From: Halomarinibacterium sp034670265
GTDB taxonomy: Bacteria; Bacteroidota; Bacteroidia; Flavobacteriales; Flavobacteriaceae
Length of the DNA stretch: 64,000 bases
Reading direction: 5' to 3'
Assembly (NCBI GenBank): GCA_034670265.1
Contig: JAXMNU010000003.1
Location: forward strand, 434,001 to 498,000
Shown: positions 1-7,215 of the stretch, one piece after another
Numbering within the stretch: position 1 is the stretch's first letter
Layout: every line of letters begins with the position of its first letter
Position numbers and translations under genes: made by a program
Notes under the pieces: model-generated
What the model was told of the DNA's origin: nothing
Seen by the model: the letters and a program-made list of their open reading frames with translations, nothing else
Database searches by the model: none

Positions 1-1
1 T

Positions 2-607
2 TATATGGATTACAAGGACCAATTGGTTTTAACAGGTGCTTTGGACGATGTAGGTGCGCCTATTCGTGCCACAAGCGGTAAAAGTTATCGCTTAGGATTG
101 GAAGTGGACGCTTTAGTAGCTATTTCAAAAAAATGGAGTGTAAGACCCAATATAGCTGTTAGTACTAATAAGAATATTGATTTTATCGCTTCACAAGATG
201 GGGAGTTGGTTAATTTGGGAAATACAACTATTTCCTTTTCGCCTTCAGTGATTGCTGGGAACATTTTAGAGTTTAGTCCTTCAGATAATTTTCAAATAGC
301 GTTGCTTTCAAAGTATGTAGGGGAGCAGTATATGGGGAATATTGACAGTGAAACCTCGTTATTAGATGCCTATTTTTTGAATGACTTCAGTATTAATTAC
401 ACCCTTAAGAATGTCTCTTTTGTAGATTCAATAGTCCTTTCAGGATTGGTTAATAATCTTTTTAATTCTGAATATATCTCCAATGGATATTTTTTTACGT
501 ATGACGATGATTTTAGTAACCCTGGAACTGTCACTACCATTGAAGGTGCTGGATATTACCCGCAAGCAGGAATTAATTTTATGATGGGAGTTACCTTAAA
601 TTTTTAA
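2..607 (+). CDS. TonB-dependent outer-membrane receptor, C-terminal end (5' truncated by window)
   Basis: The reading frame is open from the first bases, so this is the 3' end of a larger gene. The visible ~200 residues alternate aromatic and polar residues as in outer-membrane beta strands: SKYVGEQYMGNID, then DFSINY, then a VNNLFNSEY segment, ending in the aromatic GVTLNF. The L-x-N-LFN-x-x-Y signature and terminal Phe are typical of the last strands of TonB-dependent receptors, which import siderophores, vitamins or glycans. The substrate cannot be told from this part. The stop overlaps that of the convergent lipoprotein gene (shared TTAA). Confidence 0.85.
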   Translation, partial: YMDYKDQLVLTGALDDVGAPIRATSGKSYRLGLEVDALVAISKKWSVRPNIAVSTNKNIDFIASQDGELVNLGNTTISFSPSVIAGNILEFSPSDNFQIALLSKYVGEQYMGNIDSETSLLDAYFLNDFSINYTLKNVSFVDSIVLSGLVNNLFNSEYISNGYFFTYDDDFSNPGTVTTIEGAGYYPQAGINFMMGVTLNF

Positions 608-1041
608 TTGGTAATGGTAATATTATCACCAGAGCGATTAATTCGATACTGAAGCATGGGATAATCCTCTTGATCGCTTTGACTTTGTCCAGTGACAATG
701 TCGTAAGAGTTGTCATCTCCGCAAGTACAGGTAGCAACAATTCCTTCTAAAGTCATTTTTGAGCAATTATTTGGAATGTGGTTGGGATCTGTTAAATCGA
801 ATGCGGTGTATAGGTCGTTGTTTACATTATAAACCACAATCCCTTTTATTCCTTGCTGCGATAATACAATAGAATTTCCAGGAAAGCGTAGCGGATTGTA
901 TTGTGGAAGGTTTAAATTGAGGTTCAGGTTAACAATAGGAGGGGTTAAAAAAGGATTATTATCGTTAACAGGATCATCATTTTTCTTGTTGCATCCTAAG
1001 ATGAAAAAGCCTACAAGAAGAAATAAAACTAACTTATTCAT
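604..1041 (-). CDS. Small lipoprotein with degenerate Rieske-like fold
   Basis: The 145-residue product starts with a signal peptide ending in a lipobox (FFILGC), so it is probably a lipoprotein. The second half runs GIVVYNVNNDLYTAFD, CSKMTLEG, VATCTCGDDNSYDIVTGQS, PMLQYRI, which follows the strand order of Rieske [2Fe-2S] domains, including the 'YDI-TG' turn. The CxH and CxxH ligand pairs are not intact: the only histidine nearby is in DPNH, and the second site reads CTCG. It may keep the fold without the cluster. Its role is unknown. It converges on the TonB receptor gene and its start faces the greA promoter. Confidence 0.6.
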   Translation of the reverse strand: MNKLVLFLLVGFFILGCNKKNDDPVNDNNPFLTPPIVNLNLNLNLPQYNPLRFPGNSIVLSQQGIKGIVVYNVNNDLYTAFDLTDPNHIPNNCSKMTLEGIVATCTCGDDNSYDIVTGQSQSDQEDYPMLQYRINRSGDNITITN

Positions 1042-1097
1042 AGTAATTTTTTAGTGCTTACAAAAGTACAATAAATATCAAGCAAGCAATTTTTTAG

Positions 1098-1106
1098 TAT
1101 ATTTGC
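1098..1106 (+). promoter_or_regulatory. -7 promoter element of greA
   Basis: TATATTTGC fits the Bacteroidota -7 consensus TAnnTTTG. No clear TTTG -33 box lies at the expected distance. It would start a transcript near 1112 with a leader of about 90 nt before greA. Confidence 0.55.
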
Positions 1107-1110
1107 AAAG

Positions 1111-1134
1111 AAATCCCGTCGTGCATGGGATTTT
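1111..1134 (+). promoter_or_regulatory. Stem-loop with U-tract at the 5' end of the greA leader
   Basis: AAATCCC pairs with GGGATTT across a 9-nt loop and is followed by a T-run. It resembles an intrinsic terminator but lies just downstream of the likely greA start site, so it would sit at the 5' end of the mRNA. It could be an attenuator or a 5' stabilising hairpin. No plus-strand gene upstream needs a terminator here. Confidence 0.45.
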
Positions 1135-1175
1135 TTCATTCCCACACCAGATTGATAGTATATAAAGAGGTGGAA

Positions 1176-1205
1176 ATGACTATGATTAAAACGATGAAGT
1201 TATGA
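1176..1205 (+). CDS. Possible nine-codon leader ORF coupled to greA
   Basis: An ATG at 1176 is preceded by AAAGAGGTGG, an unusually good Shine-Dalgarno site for this genome. It opens a frame reading MTMIKTMKL, and its TGA overlaps the greA ATG as ATGA. This arrangement suggests translational coupling. Short frames arise by chance, so it is a candidate only. Confidence 0.35.
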   Translation: MTMIKTMKL

Positions 1206-1678
1206 GTAAAGTATCTTATTATACCGCAGAGGGTTTAAAAAAATTGAGAGAGGAGCTTAACCAATTGAAAGATGTTGAGCGACCTAAGGCTTCGCAGGCT
1301 ATTGCTGAAGCTAGAGATAAAGGAGATTTAAGTGAAAACGCCGAATACGATGCTGCTAAGGAAGCGCAAGGAATGCTTGAAATGCGTATTGCAAAGCTTG
1401 AAGAAGTTGTTGCCAATGCGCGTTTAATTGACGAATCTCAATTAGATACATCAAAAGTATTGGTGCATTCTACGGTTAAGATAAAAAACCAAACCAATGG
1501 CATGGAAATGACCTATAAATTGGTGGCTCAAAGTGAAGCAGATCTTAAAACTGGAAAAATATCTGTAGATTCTCCTATTGGAAAAGGATTGTTAGGAAAA
1601 GAAGTAGGTGACCTTGCCGAAATACAAGTACCCAACGGTACTATGAAATTTAAAATTTTAGAAATTAGCCGAAACTAG
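1202..1678 (+). CDS. greA: Transcription elongation factor GreA
   Basis: The 158-residue length is exactly that of GreA. Residues 1-75 form the antiparallel coiled coil (GLKKLREELNQLK, then the conserved EARDKGDLSENAEYDAAKE with the acidic tip DLSENAEYD). Residues 80-158 form the FKBP-like domain, including DSPIGKGLLGKEVGD. GreA enters the RNA polymerase secondary channel and stimulates cleavage of backtracked transcripts. The stop overlaps the GTG start of the HIT gene by one base, so the two are co-transcribed. A leader ORF overlaps the start. Confidence 0.97.
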   Translation: MSKVSYYTAEGLKKLREELNQLKDVERPKASQAIAEARDKGDLSENAEYDAAKEAQGMLEMRIAKLEEVVANARLIDESQLDTSKVLVHSTVKIKNQTNGMEMTYKLVAQSEADLKTGKISVDSPIGKGLLGKEVGDLAEIQVPNGTMKFKILEISRN

Positions 1679-2067
1679 TGGCGTCTATATTTACCAAAAT
1701 AATTAATGGAGAGATTCCTTGTTACAAAGTAGCCGAGGATAAATATTTTATTGCTTTTTTGGATATTAACCCTAATGCTAAGGGGCATACCTTATGTGTT
1801 CCTAAAAAGGAAATCAATAAGATTTTTGATATGGAAGAAAGCCATTATCAAGCCCTAATGAAATTTTCCTATAAAGTGGCTAAAGCGCTTGAGAAATCTG
1901 TTGCTTGTAAACGAATAGGTGTTTCGGTGGTGGGCCTCGAGGTGCCCCATGTGCACGTGCACTTAATACCTATTAATGAAATGCGGGATATGACTTTTCA
2001 GCATAAAATAGCTATGAATGCCGAAGCTATGAACGAATTAGCCCAAAAAATTCAGAAGAACCTTTAA
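1678..2067 (+). CDS. HIT family nucleotide-binding hydrolase
   Basis: A 129-residue protein with the histidine triad HVHVH at residues 91-95 and the N-terminal SIFTKIINGEIPCYKVAED segment typical of the HINT branch. Such proteins hydrolyse nucleoside phosphoramidates or related dinucleotides in the cytoplasm. The start is GTG, sharing its G with the greA TAG, because no ATG lies nearby and the conserved N-terminus begins here. The stop is interlocked (TTAA) with the convergent gene downstream. Confidence 0.93.
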   Translation: MASIFTKIINGEIPCYKVAEDKYFIAFLDINPNAKGHTLCVPKKEINKIFDMEESHYQALMKFSYKVAKALEKSVACKRIGVSVVGLEVPHVHVHLIPINEMRDMTFQHKIAMNAEAMNELAQKIQKNL

Positions 2068-2405
2068 CGGCTAAAAAAGTACACTAAAACTCCAATAGCT
2101 ATAATATCGGAAACAATAATCACTATAGCCAAAGGCTTCAGCTTAAAAGAAGTGCTTTTTGGAGTAGCTAATTTTTTGTGATACGCATAAACTCTTTCAA
2201 TGTCTTCGGTCCAATTTACTGGATAAATGGTGTGTTGGCAGGTATGGCAAAACAGCGACTCTTCAATTTCAGTACTTGCTTTACTATACAATTTATTCTC
2301 TCTTTCTTCTTGGGAAAATGAAAACTCTAAGCCTTCAGTTGAAAAGCATTCGGGGCAATTATTATTAATTTTTGCCGAGTGTAATAAGTGTTTTTTGATA
2401 ATCAT
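2064..2405 (-). CDS. Small zinc-ribbon-like membrane protein
   Basis: This 113-residue protein has two CxxC pairs, CPEC near residue 18 and CHTC near residue 53, about 35 residues apart, suggesting a zinc ribbon. A single C-terminal transmembrane segment follows (PLAIVIIVSDIIAIGVLVYF). Its function is unknown. It lies 3 bp downstream of a histidine kinase gene on the same strand, so it is probably co-expressed and could work at the membrane with it; that is inference only. Confidence 0.6.
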   Translation of the reverse strand: MIIKKHLLHSAKINNNCPECFSTEGLEFSFSQEERENKLYSKASTEIEESLFCHTCQHTIYPVNWTEDIERVYAYHKKLATPKSTSFKLKPLAIVIIVSDIIAIGVLVYFFSR

Positions 2406-2408
2406 GTA

Positions 2409-3635
2409 TTAGGTTTTGGGTAAGGATATTTCGAAGGTGGTTCCTTCATTTTTTACACTTTTTAGCACATAAATTTTCCCTTTATGATAGTCGTGAATAA
2501 TTCGTTTGGCAAGTGAAAGTCCCAACCCCCAACCTCGTTTTTTGGTAGTATAACCAGGGGTAAATATTTTTTTGAAATCCATTTTTGAAATTCCTTTTCC
2601 TGTGTCAGAAATTCGAATTAGTGCTCTTTTGGGTTCTTGAATAATCTCTAATGTAATTTTTCCTTGCCCTCTCATAGCATCGATACTGTTTTTGAAAAGA
2701 TTTTCAATGGTCCAACCGTATAATTGAGGATTTAGATTTACATAAATAGGTTCTCTAGGGGTTTTTATTTCGAATTCAATAAGCTTAGAACTTCTGCTTT
2801 TAAGATAATCGAAAGACTGTTGCGTTTCAAAAACCAAATCAACTTTTTCAAGTTTTGGTATGGACCCAATTTTTGAAAAACGTTCGGTTATGGTTTTTAA
2901 ACGAGAAATATCTTTGTCTATTTCGGTAATATATTCGGGATTTACTTTTTCTTCTTTTAAAATTTCGGTCCAACCTGTTAAAGATGATAGTGGGGTTCCA
3001 ATTTGGTGGGCAGTTTCCTTCGCCATACCCGCCCAAAGCTTGTTCTGCTCTGCAGACTTCGATGTTTGATAAAAAAAGTAAATGGCTAAAAAGAACAATA
3101 AAATAATAACAATTAGCGCTGCTGGATAGTATTTAATTTTGTTAATAATGGGCGAATTTCCATAGTAAATAGTTTGTAAGACCGTGTCTTTATACATAAC
3201 CTCTATGGGTTTATATTCAGACTTAAACTGCTCAATAAGCTGGTCTCTTTTGGAAGCATCTCTTAACAATAAAGAGTCTAAGTTGTTAACATCGTATTTA
3301 TCCTCTTTATGAGTATGCAAAATCATGGGGGTTGTAGTGTTGCTTTGCAATACACTCAAAATTAATTTACTATTCCAATCTTTATTACTAATACTAACTT
3401 GTTGAAACTCTTCAAATGCAGCTGCCCAAATCGTCATTTTGTTTCGCTCATTGTCTTTAAGCTGCGTGAAGAATTGGTAGGTATTCCATAAAATTAAACT
3501 AATAATAACGACAGAGGTTAAAACAAAAAACCAACGAGTGAGTGCAATTCTATTTGGCATAAAGAAGTTTTTGTGAGCCTTATTGCTGCTAGGCAGGTTT
3601 AAATATAATGGAATTCTGTTAATATTATTGTACAC
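2409..3635 (-). CDS. Membrane sensor histidine kinase
   Basis: A 408-residue protein. Two transmembrane segments (about 35-52 and 171-190) flank a ~115-residue periplasmic region. The HisKA box is AKETAHQIGTPLSSL with the phosphoacceptor at H210. The ATPase domain shows the N box NLFKNSIDAM, the DTGKGI G1 box and GWGLGLSLAKRI. No response regulator is adjacent, so its partner is elsewhere. The start could instead be the Met at residue 26. The ligand is unknown. It is followed on the same strand by the zinc-ribbon membrane gene. Confidence 0.92.
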   Translation of the reverse strand: MYNNINRIPLYLNLPSSNKAHKNFFMPNRIALTRWFFVLTSVVIISLILWNTYQFFTQLKDNERNKMTIWAAAFEEFQQVSISNKDWNSKLILSVLQSNTTTPMILHTHKEDKYDVNNLDSLLLRDASKRDQLIEQFKSEYKPIEVMYKDTVLQTIYYGNSPIINKIKYYPAALIVIILLFFLAIYFFYQTSKSAEQNKLWAGMAKETAHQIGTPLSSLTGWTEILKEEKVNPEYITEIDKDISRLKTITERFSKIGSIPKLEKVDLVFETQQSFDYLKSRSSKLIEFEIKTPREPIYVNLNPQLYGWTIENLFKNSIDAMRGQGKITLEIIQEPKRALIRISDTGKGISKMDFKKIFTPGYTTKKRGWGLGLSLAKRIIHDYHKGKIYVLKSVKNEGTTFEISLPKT

Positions 3636-3664
3636 TTAAATTTTTAAGACTTTACACTTTGCAA

Positions 3665-3673
3665 TACATTTGC
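3665..3673 (+). promoter_or_regulatory. -7 promoter element; transcript probably leaderless
   Basis: TACATTTGC matches the TAnnTTTG consensus and ends only four bases before the ATG at 3678. The expected start of transcription falls on or beside the initiation codon, which implies a leaderless mRNA. Confidence 0.5.
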
Positions 3674-3677
3674 AACT

Positions 3678-4502
3678 ATGTTAAGCATCTCTCCTAAAGA
3701 TATTTCAACAGCACAATTACATGGGTATTTATTGGGTGCTATCTCTCCACGTCCTATCTGTTTTGCCAGTACCATTGATGCAAAAGGGAATGTAAATTTA
3801 TCTCCCTATAGTTTTTTTAATGTGTTTAGCGCAAAACCACCCATCATGGTATTTTCTCCTGCCCGAAGAGTGCGTGATAATACGGTAAAACATACCTTAG
3901 AAAATGTTTTGGAAACCAAAGAGGTAGTCATTAATGTAGTGAGCTATGCGATGGTACAGCAAATGAGCTTATCTTCTACCGAATATCCAAAAGGAGTAAA
4001 CGAATTTATAAAAGCAGGATTTACTGAAATTCCTTCAGAACTCGTAAAACCACCCAGAGTTGCTGAAGCACCTGTACAATTTGAATGTAAAGTAAAAGAT
4101 GTAATTGCATTGGGTAAAGAAGGTGGAGCAGGAAATCTAATTATTGCCGAAGTAGTAAAGTTGCATTTAAATGAAGCAATTCTTGATGCTGAAGGAAAAA
4201 TAGACCCCTTTAAGATTGATACCGTAGCCCGAATGGGTGGTAATTGGTATTCTCGTGCCAAAGAAGGTATTTTTGAAGTGCCAAAACCGCTTCAAACTAT
4301 GGGGATTGGTGTCGATGCTTTACCTGCAGCCATCAGAAAAAGCACCATTTTAACGGGTAACGACCTGGGGATGTTGGCCAATGTAGAGACTTTACCCGAA
4401 GGAGCAAATAATACATCCTTTTCAGAAGAAAAACATATAAAAGCTCATCAATTGCTTCAAAATGGAAGTATTGCAGAAGCTTGGCAGATATTATTAACTT
4501 AA
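3678..4502 (+). CDS. Flavin reductase family protein (flavoredoxin-like, FMN-binding split barrel)
   Basis: A 274-residue protein. The N-terminal 200 residues have the split-barrel features PRPICFASTIDAKGNVNLSP, SFFNVFSAKPPIMVFSP and DTVKHTLEN, which bind FMN. The family reduces flavins with NAD(P)H or carries out related electron transfer. The last 70 residues (IRKSTILTGNDLGMLANVETLP onward) extend beyond the core, as in other Bacteroidota members. The -7 element almost abuts the ATG. DUF3127 follows 26 bp downstream. Confidence 0.88.
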   Translation: MLSISPKDISTAQLHGYLLGAISPRPICFASTIDAKGNVNLSPYSFFNVFSAKPPIMVFSPARRVRDNTVKHTLENVLETKEVVINVVSYAMVQQMSLSSTEYPKGVNEFIKAGFTEIPSELVKPPRVAEAPVQFECKVKDVIALGKEGGAGNLIIAEVVKLHLNEAILDAEGKIDPFKIDTVARMGGNWYSRAKEGIFEVPKPLQTMGIGVDALPAAIRKSTILTGNDLGMLANVETLPEGANNTSFSEEKHIKAHQLLQNGSIAEAWQILLT

Positions 4503-4528
4503 ATAGATTAAATTTTTTAACATAGATT

Positions 4529-4903
4529 ATGGAAGTACAAGGAAAAATAAAACTAATTGGTGAAACACAAACTTTTGGAAGCAACGGTTTTAGAAAAAGA
4601 GAATTAGTAGTTACTACCGAAGAGCAATACCCTCAACATATTATGATCGAGTTTGTGCAAGACAAAACCGATTTATTGAATACCTATCAAGTGGGTCAAA
4701 CGGTTAAGGTGAGTATTAATTTACGAGGTCGCGAATGGGTAAATCCGCAAGGTGAAACCAAGTATTTTAATTCTATACAAGGGTGGCGCATAGAAAACCT
4801 AGACAATGCGCCAACGGGAAATATGCCGCCCATGCCAGCAGAGGATGCTTTTGAGCCTATATCCGATTTTAACGAAGAAGATCACGACGATTTGCCTTTT
4901 TAA
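4529..4903 (+). CDS. DUF3127 domain protein
   Basis: A 124-residue protein beginning MEVQGKIKLIGETQTFGSNGFRKRELVVTTEEQ (beta strands), with the centre NLRGREWVNPQGETKYFNSIQGWRIE and an acidic, disordered tail rich in Asp/Glu. This is the DUF3127 architecture: an OB-like beta domain with an acidic tail as in single-strand DNA-binding proteins. DNA binding is a plausible guess but not shown. It is followed by a strong terminator. Confidence 0.8.
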   Translation: MEVQGKIKLIGETQTFGSNGFRKRELVVTTEEQYPQHIMIEFVQDKTDLLNTYQVGQTVKVSINLRGREWVNPQGETKYFNSIQGWRIENLDNAPTGNMPPMPAEDAFEPISDFNEEDHDDLPF

Positions 4904-4910
4904 TAAAAGT

Positions 4911-4938
4911 TAAATCCCGCACAAGGCGGGATTTTTTT
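4911..4938 (+). terminator. Rho-independent terminator after the DUF3127 gene
   Basis: AAATCCCGC pairs with GCGGGATTT over a short loop and runs directly into a T-tract. It separates this unit from the AtoE-like gene, which starts at 4949. Confidence 0.85.
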
Positions 4939-4948
4939 ATTTTTAAAG

Positions 4949-6325
4949 ATGAATATCACCCAATCTATCGAAATTTTATTTAAGCGGTTTTTACCCTCTC
5001 CCTTTGCTATCGCTATTATTTTAACAGGGATTACCTTGGTCATGGCATTGCTTTTTACAGAGGGACCTCAGGACCAAAACCACTTTTTAGCATTGCTTTC
5101 TTATTGGGAAAACGGTATCTGGAATCAGGATCTTTTGGTATTTGCCTACCAAATGATGCTTATCCTGGTATTAGGCCATATTTTGGTGTTAAGTAACCCG
5201 ATGAATGTGCTTATTAATAGACTTACGGGCTTTGTGTCTAATACACAAAGTGCAGTGGTTTTGGTAAGTGTGAGTACCATGTTGGTGTGTTTTTTTAATT
5301 GGGGATTAGGCTTAATTTTTGGTGCTATTTTGGCTCGTAAAGTGGCTGAGGCTGCTCAAGCAAAGGGCTTTTCAATTAACTATCCATTAGTAGGAGCATC
5401 AGCATATGCTGGGTTTATGATATGGCATGGTGGTATAAGTGGTTCTGCTCCTACAAAAGTGAGTGAAAGTGGACATTTAGCAAGTTTAATGACAGGAATA
5501 GGAGATGCTAAGCTCAATTCACAAATTCCAGACCTTATACCATATAGTGAAACAGTTTTTAGTATCTCAAATTTGTTAATCTTTGGAGTGCTATTAATTG
5601 CCATCCCTTTATTTTTAAGGTTTTTAGCGAAAAGAGTGCCGCCCAAAAAAACAAACCTTCCAATATACAAGAGTCCTATATCAGAATCTTCTAGTTCGCA
5701 AGGAGCAGAGAGAATAGATCGCTCAAAATTCTTTGGAATGGGTTTTGGGGCTATAATTCATTTAGCCTTTTTCTATCAATATTCCCAAGAGCTTTCACAG
5801 TTAATTATTACGCCTAACATGCTTAACTTTCTAATGTTGGGATTGGCACTTGTACTTCATGGAAACTTTTTAAACTTTTTAAATGCGGTTGAAGAAGCCA
5901 TTAAAGGAGCCTCAGGGATTTTAATTCAATTTCCTCTGTATTTTGGAATCATCGGGATTATGCGTGATAGTGGGATGGTGGTTGAAATCGCCAACTTTTT
6001 TGTTTCCATTGCCACAGAAACAACACTTCCTATTTTTACTTTTTTTAGTGCAGGATTGGTAAATATTTTTGTGCCCAGCGGTGGTGGACAATGGGCAGTA
6101 CAGGGACCAATTGTGGTAGAATCTGCCTTACAATTAGGAGTCCCTTTACCTAAGGCTATTATGGCATTGGCGTATGGAGACCAACTTACCAATATGCTAC
6201 AGCCCTTTTGGGCATTGCCTCTTTTGGGAATAACAAAGTTAAAGGCGAACGAGATTCTACCTTATACCTTAATGGTGATGGTGCTTGGAGCTGTAATTTT
6301 TATAGGCGGATTACTACTATTTTAA
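4949..6325 (+). CDS. AtoE-type short-chain fatty acid transporter
   Basis: A 458-residue integral membrane protein with roughly ten hydrophobic helices. Signature stretches are FFNWGLGLIFGAILARKVAE, GFMIWHGGISGSAP and the re-entrant FVPSGGGQWAVQGP, followed by YGDQLTNMLQPFWALPLLGI. These are diagnostic of the TIGR00366/AtoE family. The family is thought to take up short-chain fatty acids such as acetoacetate or butyrate. It stands alone between a terminator and an inverted repeat, with no thiolase or CoA-transferase genes beside it. Confidence 0.88.
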   Translation: MNITQSIEILFKRFLPSPFAIAIILTGITLVMALLFTEGPQDQNHFLALLSYWENGIWNQDLLVFAYQMMLILVLGHILVLSNPMNVLINRLTGFVSNTQSAVVLVSVSTMLVCFFNWGLGLIFGAILARKVAEAAQAKGFSINYPLVGASAYAGFMIWHGGISGSAPTKVSESGHLASLMTGIGDAKLNSQIPDLIPYSETVFSISNLLIFGVLLIAIPLFLRFLAKRVPPKKTNLPIYKSPISESSSSQGAERIDRSKFFGMGFGAIIHLAFFYQYSQELSQLIITPNMLNFLMLGLALVLHGNFLNFLNAVEEAIKGASGILIQFPLYFGIIGIMRDSGMVVEIANFFVSIATETTLPIFTFFSAGLVNIFVPSGGGQWAVQGPIVVESALQLGVPLPKAIMALAYGDQLTNMLQPFWALPLLGITKLKANEILPYTLMVMVLGAVIFIGGLLLF

Positions 6326-6330
6326 GTAAA

Positions 6331-6364
6331 AACCTCGCTTATGGCTAATAAACGAGGTTAGTTT
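6331..6364 (+). terminator. Inverted repeat after the transporter gene
   Basis: AACCTCG and CGAGGTT form a 7-bp stem around a 15-nt loop, followed by a weak T-stretch (AGTTTT). It is likely a modest terminator. The rest of the gap to 6511 is AT-rich and shows no other feature. Confidence 0.55.
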
Positions 6365-6511
6365 TGGGTTAGGTACTTTTTTGAAAATTCAAAAATCAAC
6401 AAAGATGAACAAATAGTTTAGTTGGTTTCAAAAAAGCATTTAAATGTCGGTAAAAAGTATAAGATTTAAAACATAAAAATAATTTTTAACAATTTTCTTT
6501 GCTGAATTACA

Positions 6512-7153
6512 ATGATTTACCTTTCATCAAAATTATGGTTTCCATCCGTTTCCGAAGCTTCAAAAGAGGGATTACTAGCGCTTGGAGGGGACTTATCTGT
6601 TGAGCGATTATTATTAGCATATCGCTCTGGGATTTTTCCGTGGTTTGAAGACAATCAACCTATTTTATGGTGGAGTCCCGACCCAAGAATGGTCTTATTT
6701 CCAGATAAATTGAAGGTTTCTAAAAGTTTAAAAAAAGTAATTGCTTCAGAAAGTTTTCAAGTCACTTTCAATGAACGTTTTTTAGAAGTGATAAACCAAT
6801 GTGCTTCTGTTAAGAGGAAAGGTCAGGGTGGAACATGGATTACTACCGAAATGATTTCAGCATATCAAAACCTGTACACAAAGGGGCATGCAAAGTCTGT
6901 TGAGGTTTGGAAAGAAGGCAAACTTGTTGGCGGAATATACGGAATTGATTTACCCGAAAGGAAAGTGTTTTGTGGAGAAAGTATGTTTAGTAAAGAAAGC
7001 AATGCATCCAAAGTGGGATTTTATACATTAGTTAAAAAACTAAAAGAAAAAAAGTATAAAATAATTGATTGCCAAGTATTTACAAGCCACCTGCACAGCT
7101 TGGGAGCCGAAGAAATTTCAAGAAAGGATTTTATGGAATTACTCTCTTTTTGA
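6512..7153 (+). CDS. aat: Leucyl/phenylalanyl-tRNA--protein transferase
   Basis: A 213-residue protein, the usual length for Aat. It has the conserved GLLALGGDLS, AYRSGIFPWFE, WWSPDPRMVL, GTWIT, GKLVGGIYGI and FCGESMFSKESNASKVGFYTL motifs. The enzyme transfers Leu or Phe from aminoacyl-tRNA to proteins with N-terminal Arg or Lys, marking them for ClpAP through the N-degron pathway. It appears monocistronic. Confidence 0.95.
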   Translation: MIYLSSKLWFPSVSEASKEGLLALGGDLSVERLLLAYRSGIFPWFEDNQPILWWSPDPRMVLFPDKLKVSKSLKKVIASESFQVTFNERFLEVINQCASVKRKGQGGTWITTEMISAYQNLYTKGHAKSVEVWKEGKLVGGIYGIDLPERKVFCGESMFSKESNASKVGFYTLVKKLKEKKYKIIDCQVFTSHLHSLGAEEISRKDFMELLSF

Positions 7154-7215
7154 TTGTTAAATGCCTTCATAAAATGTCATTTTCACTATATTCGTAGCTT
7201 AATCTTGTATTAATA

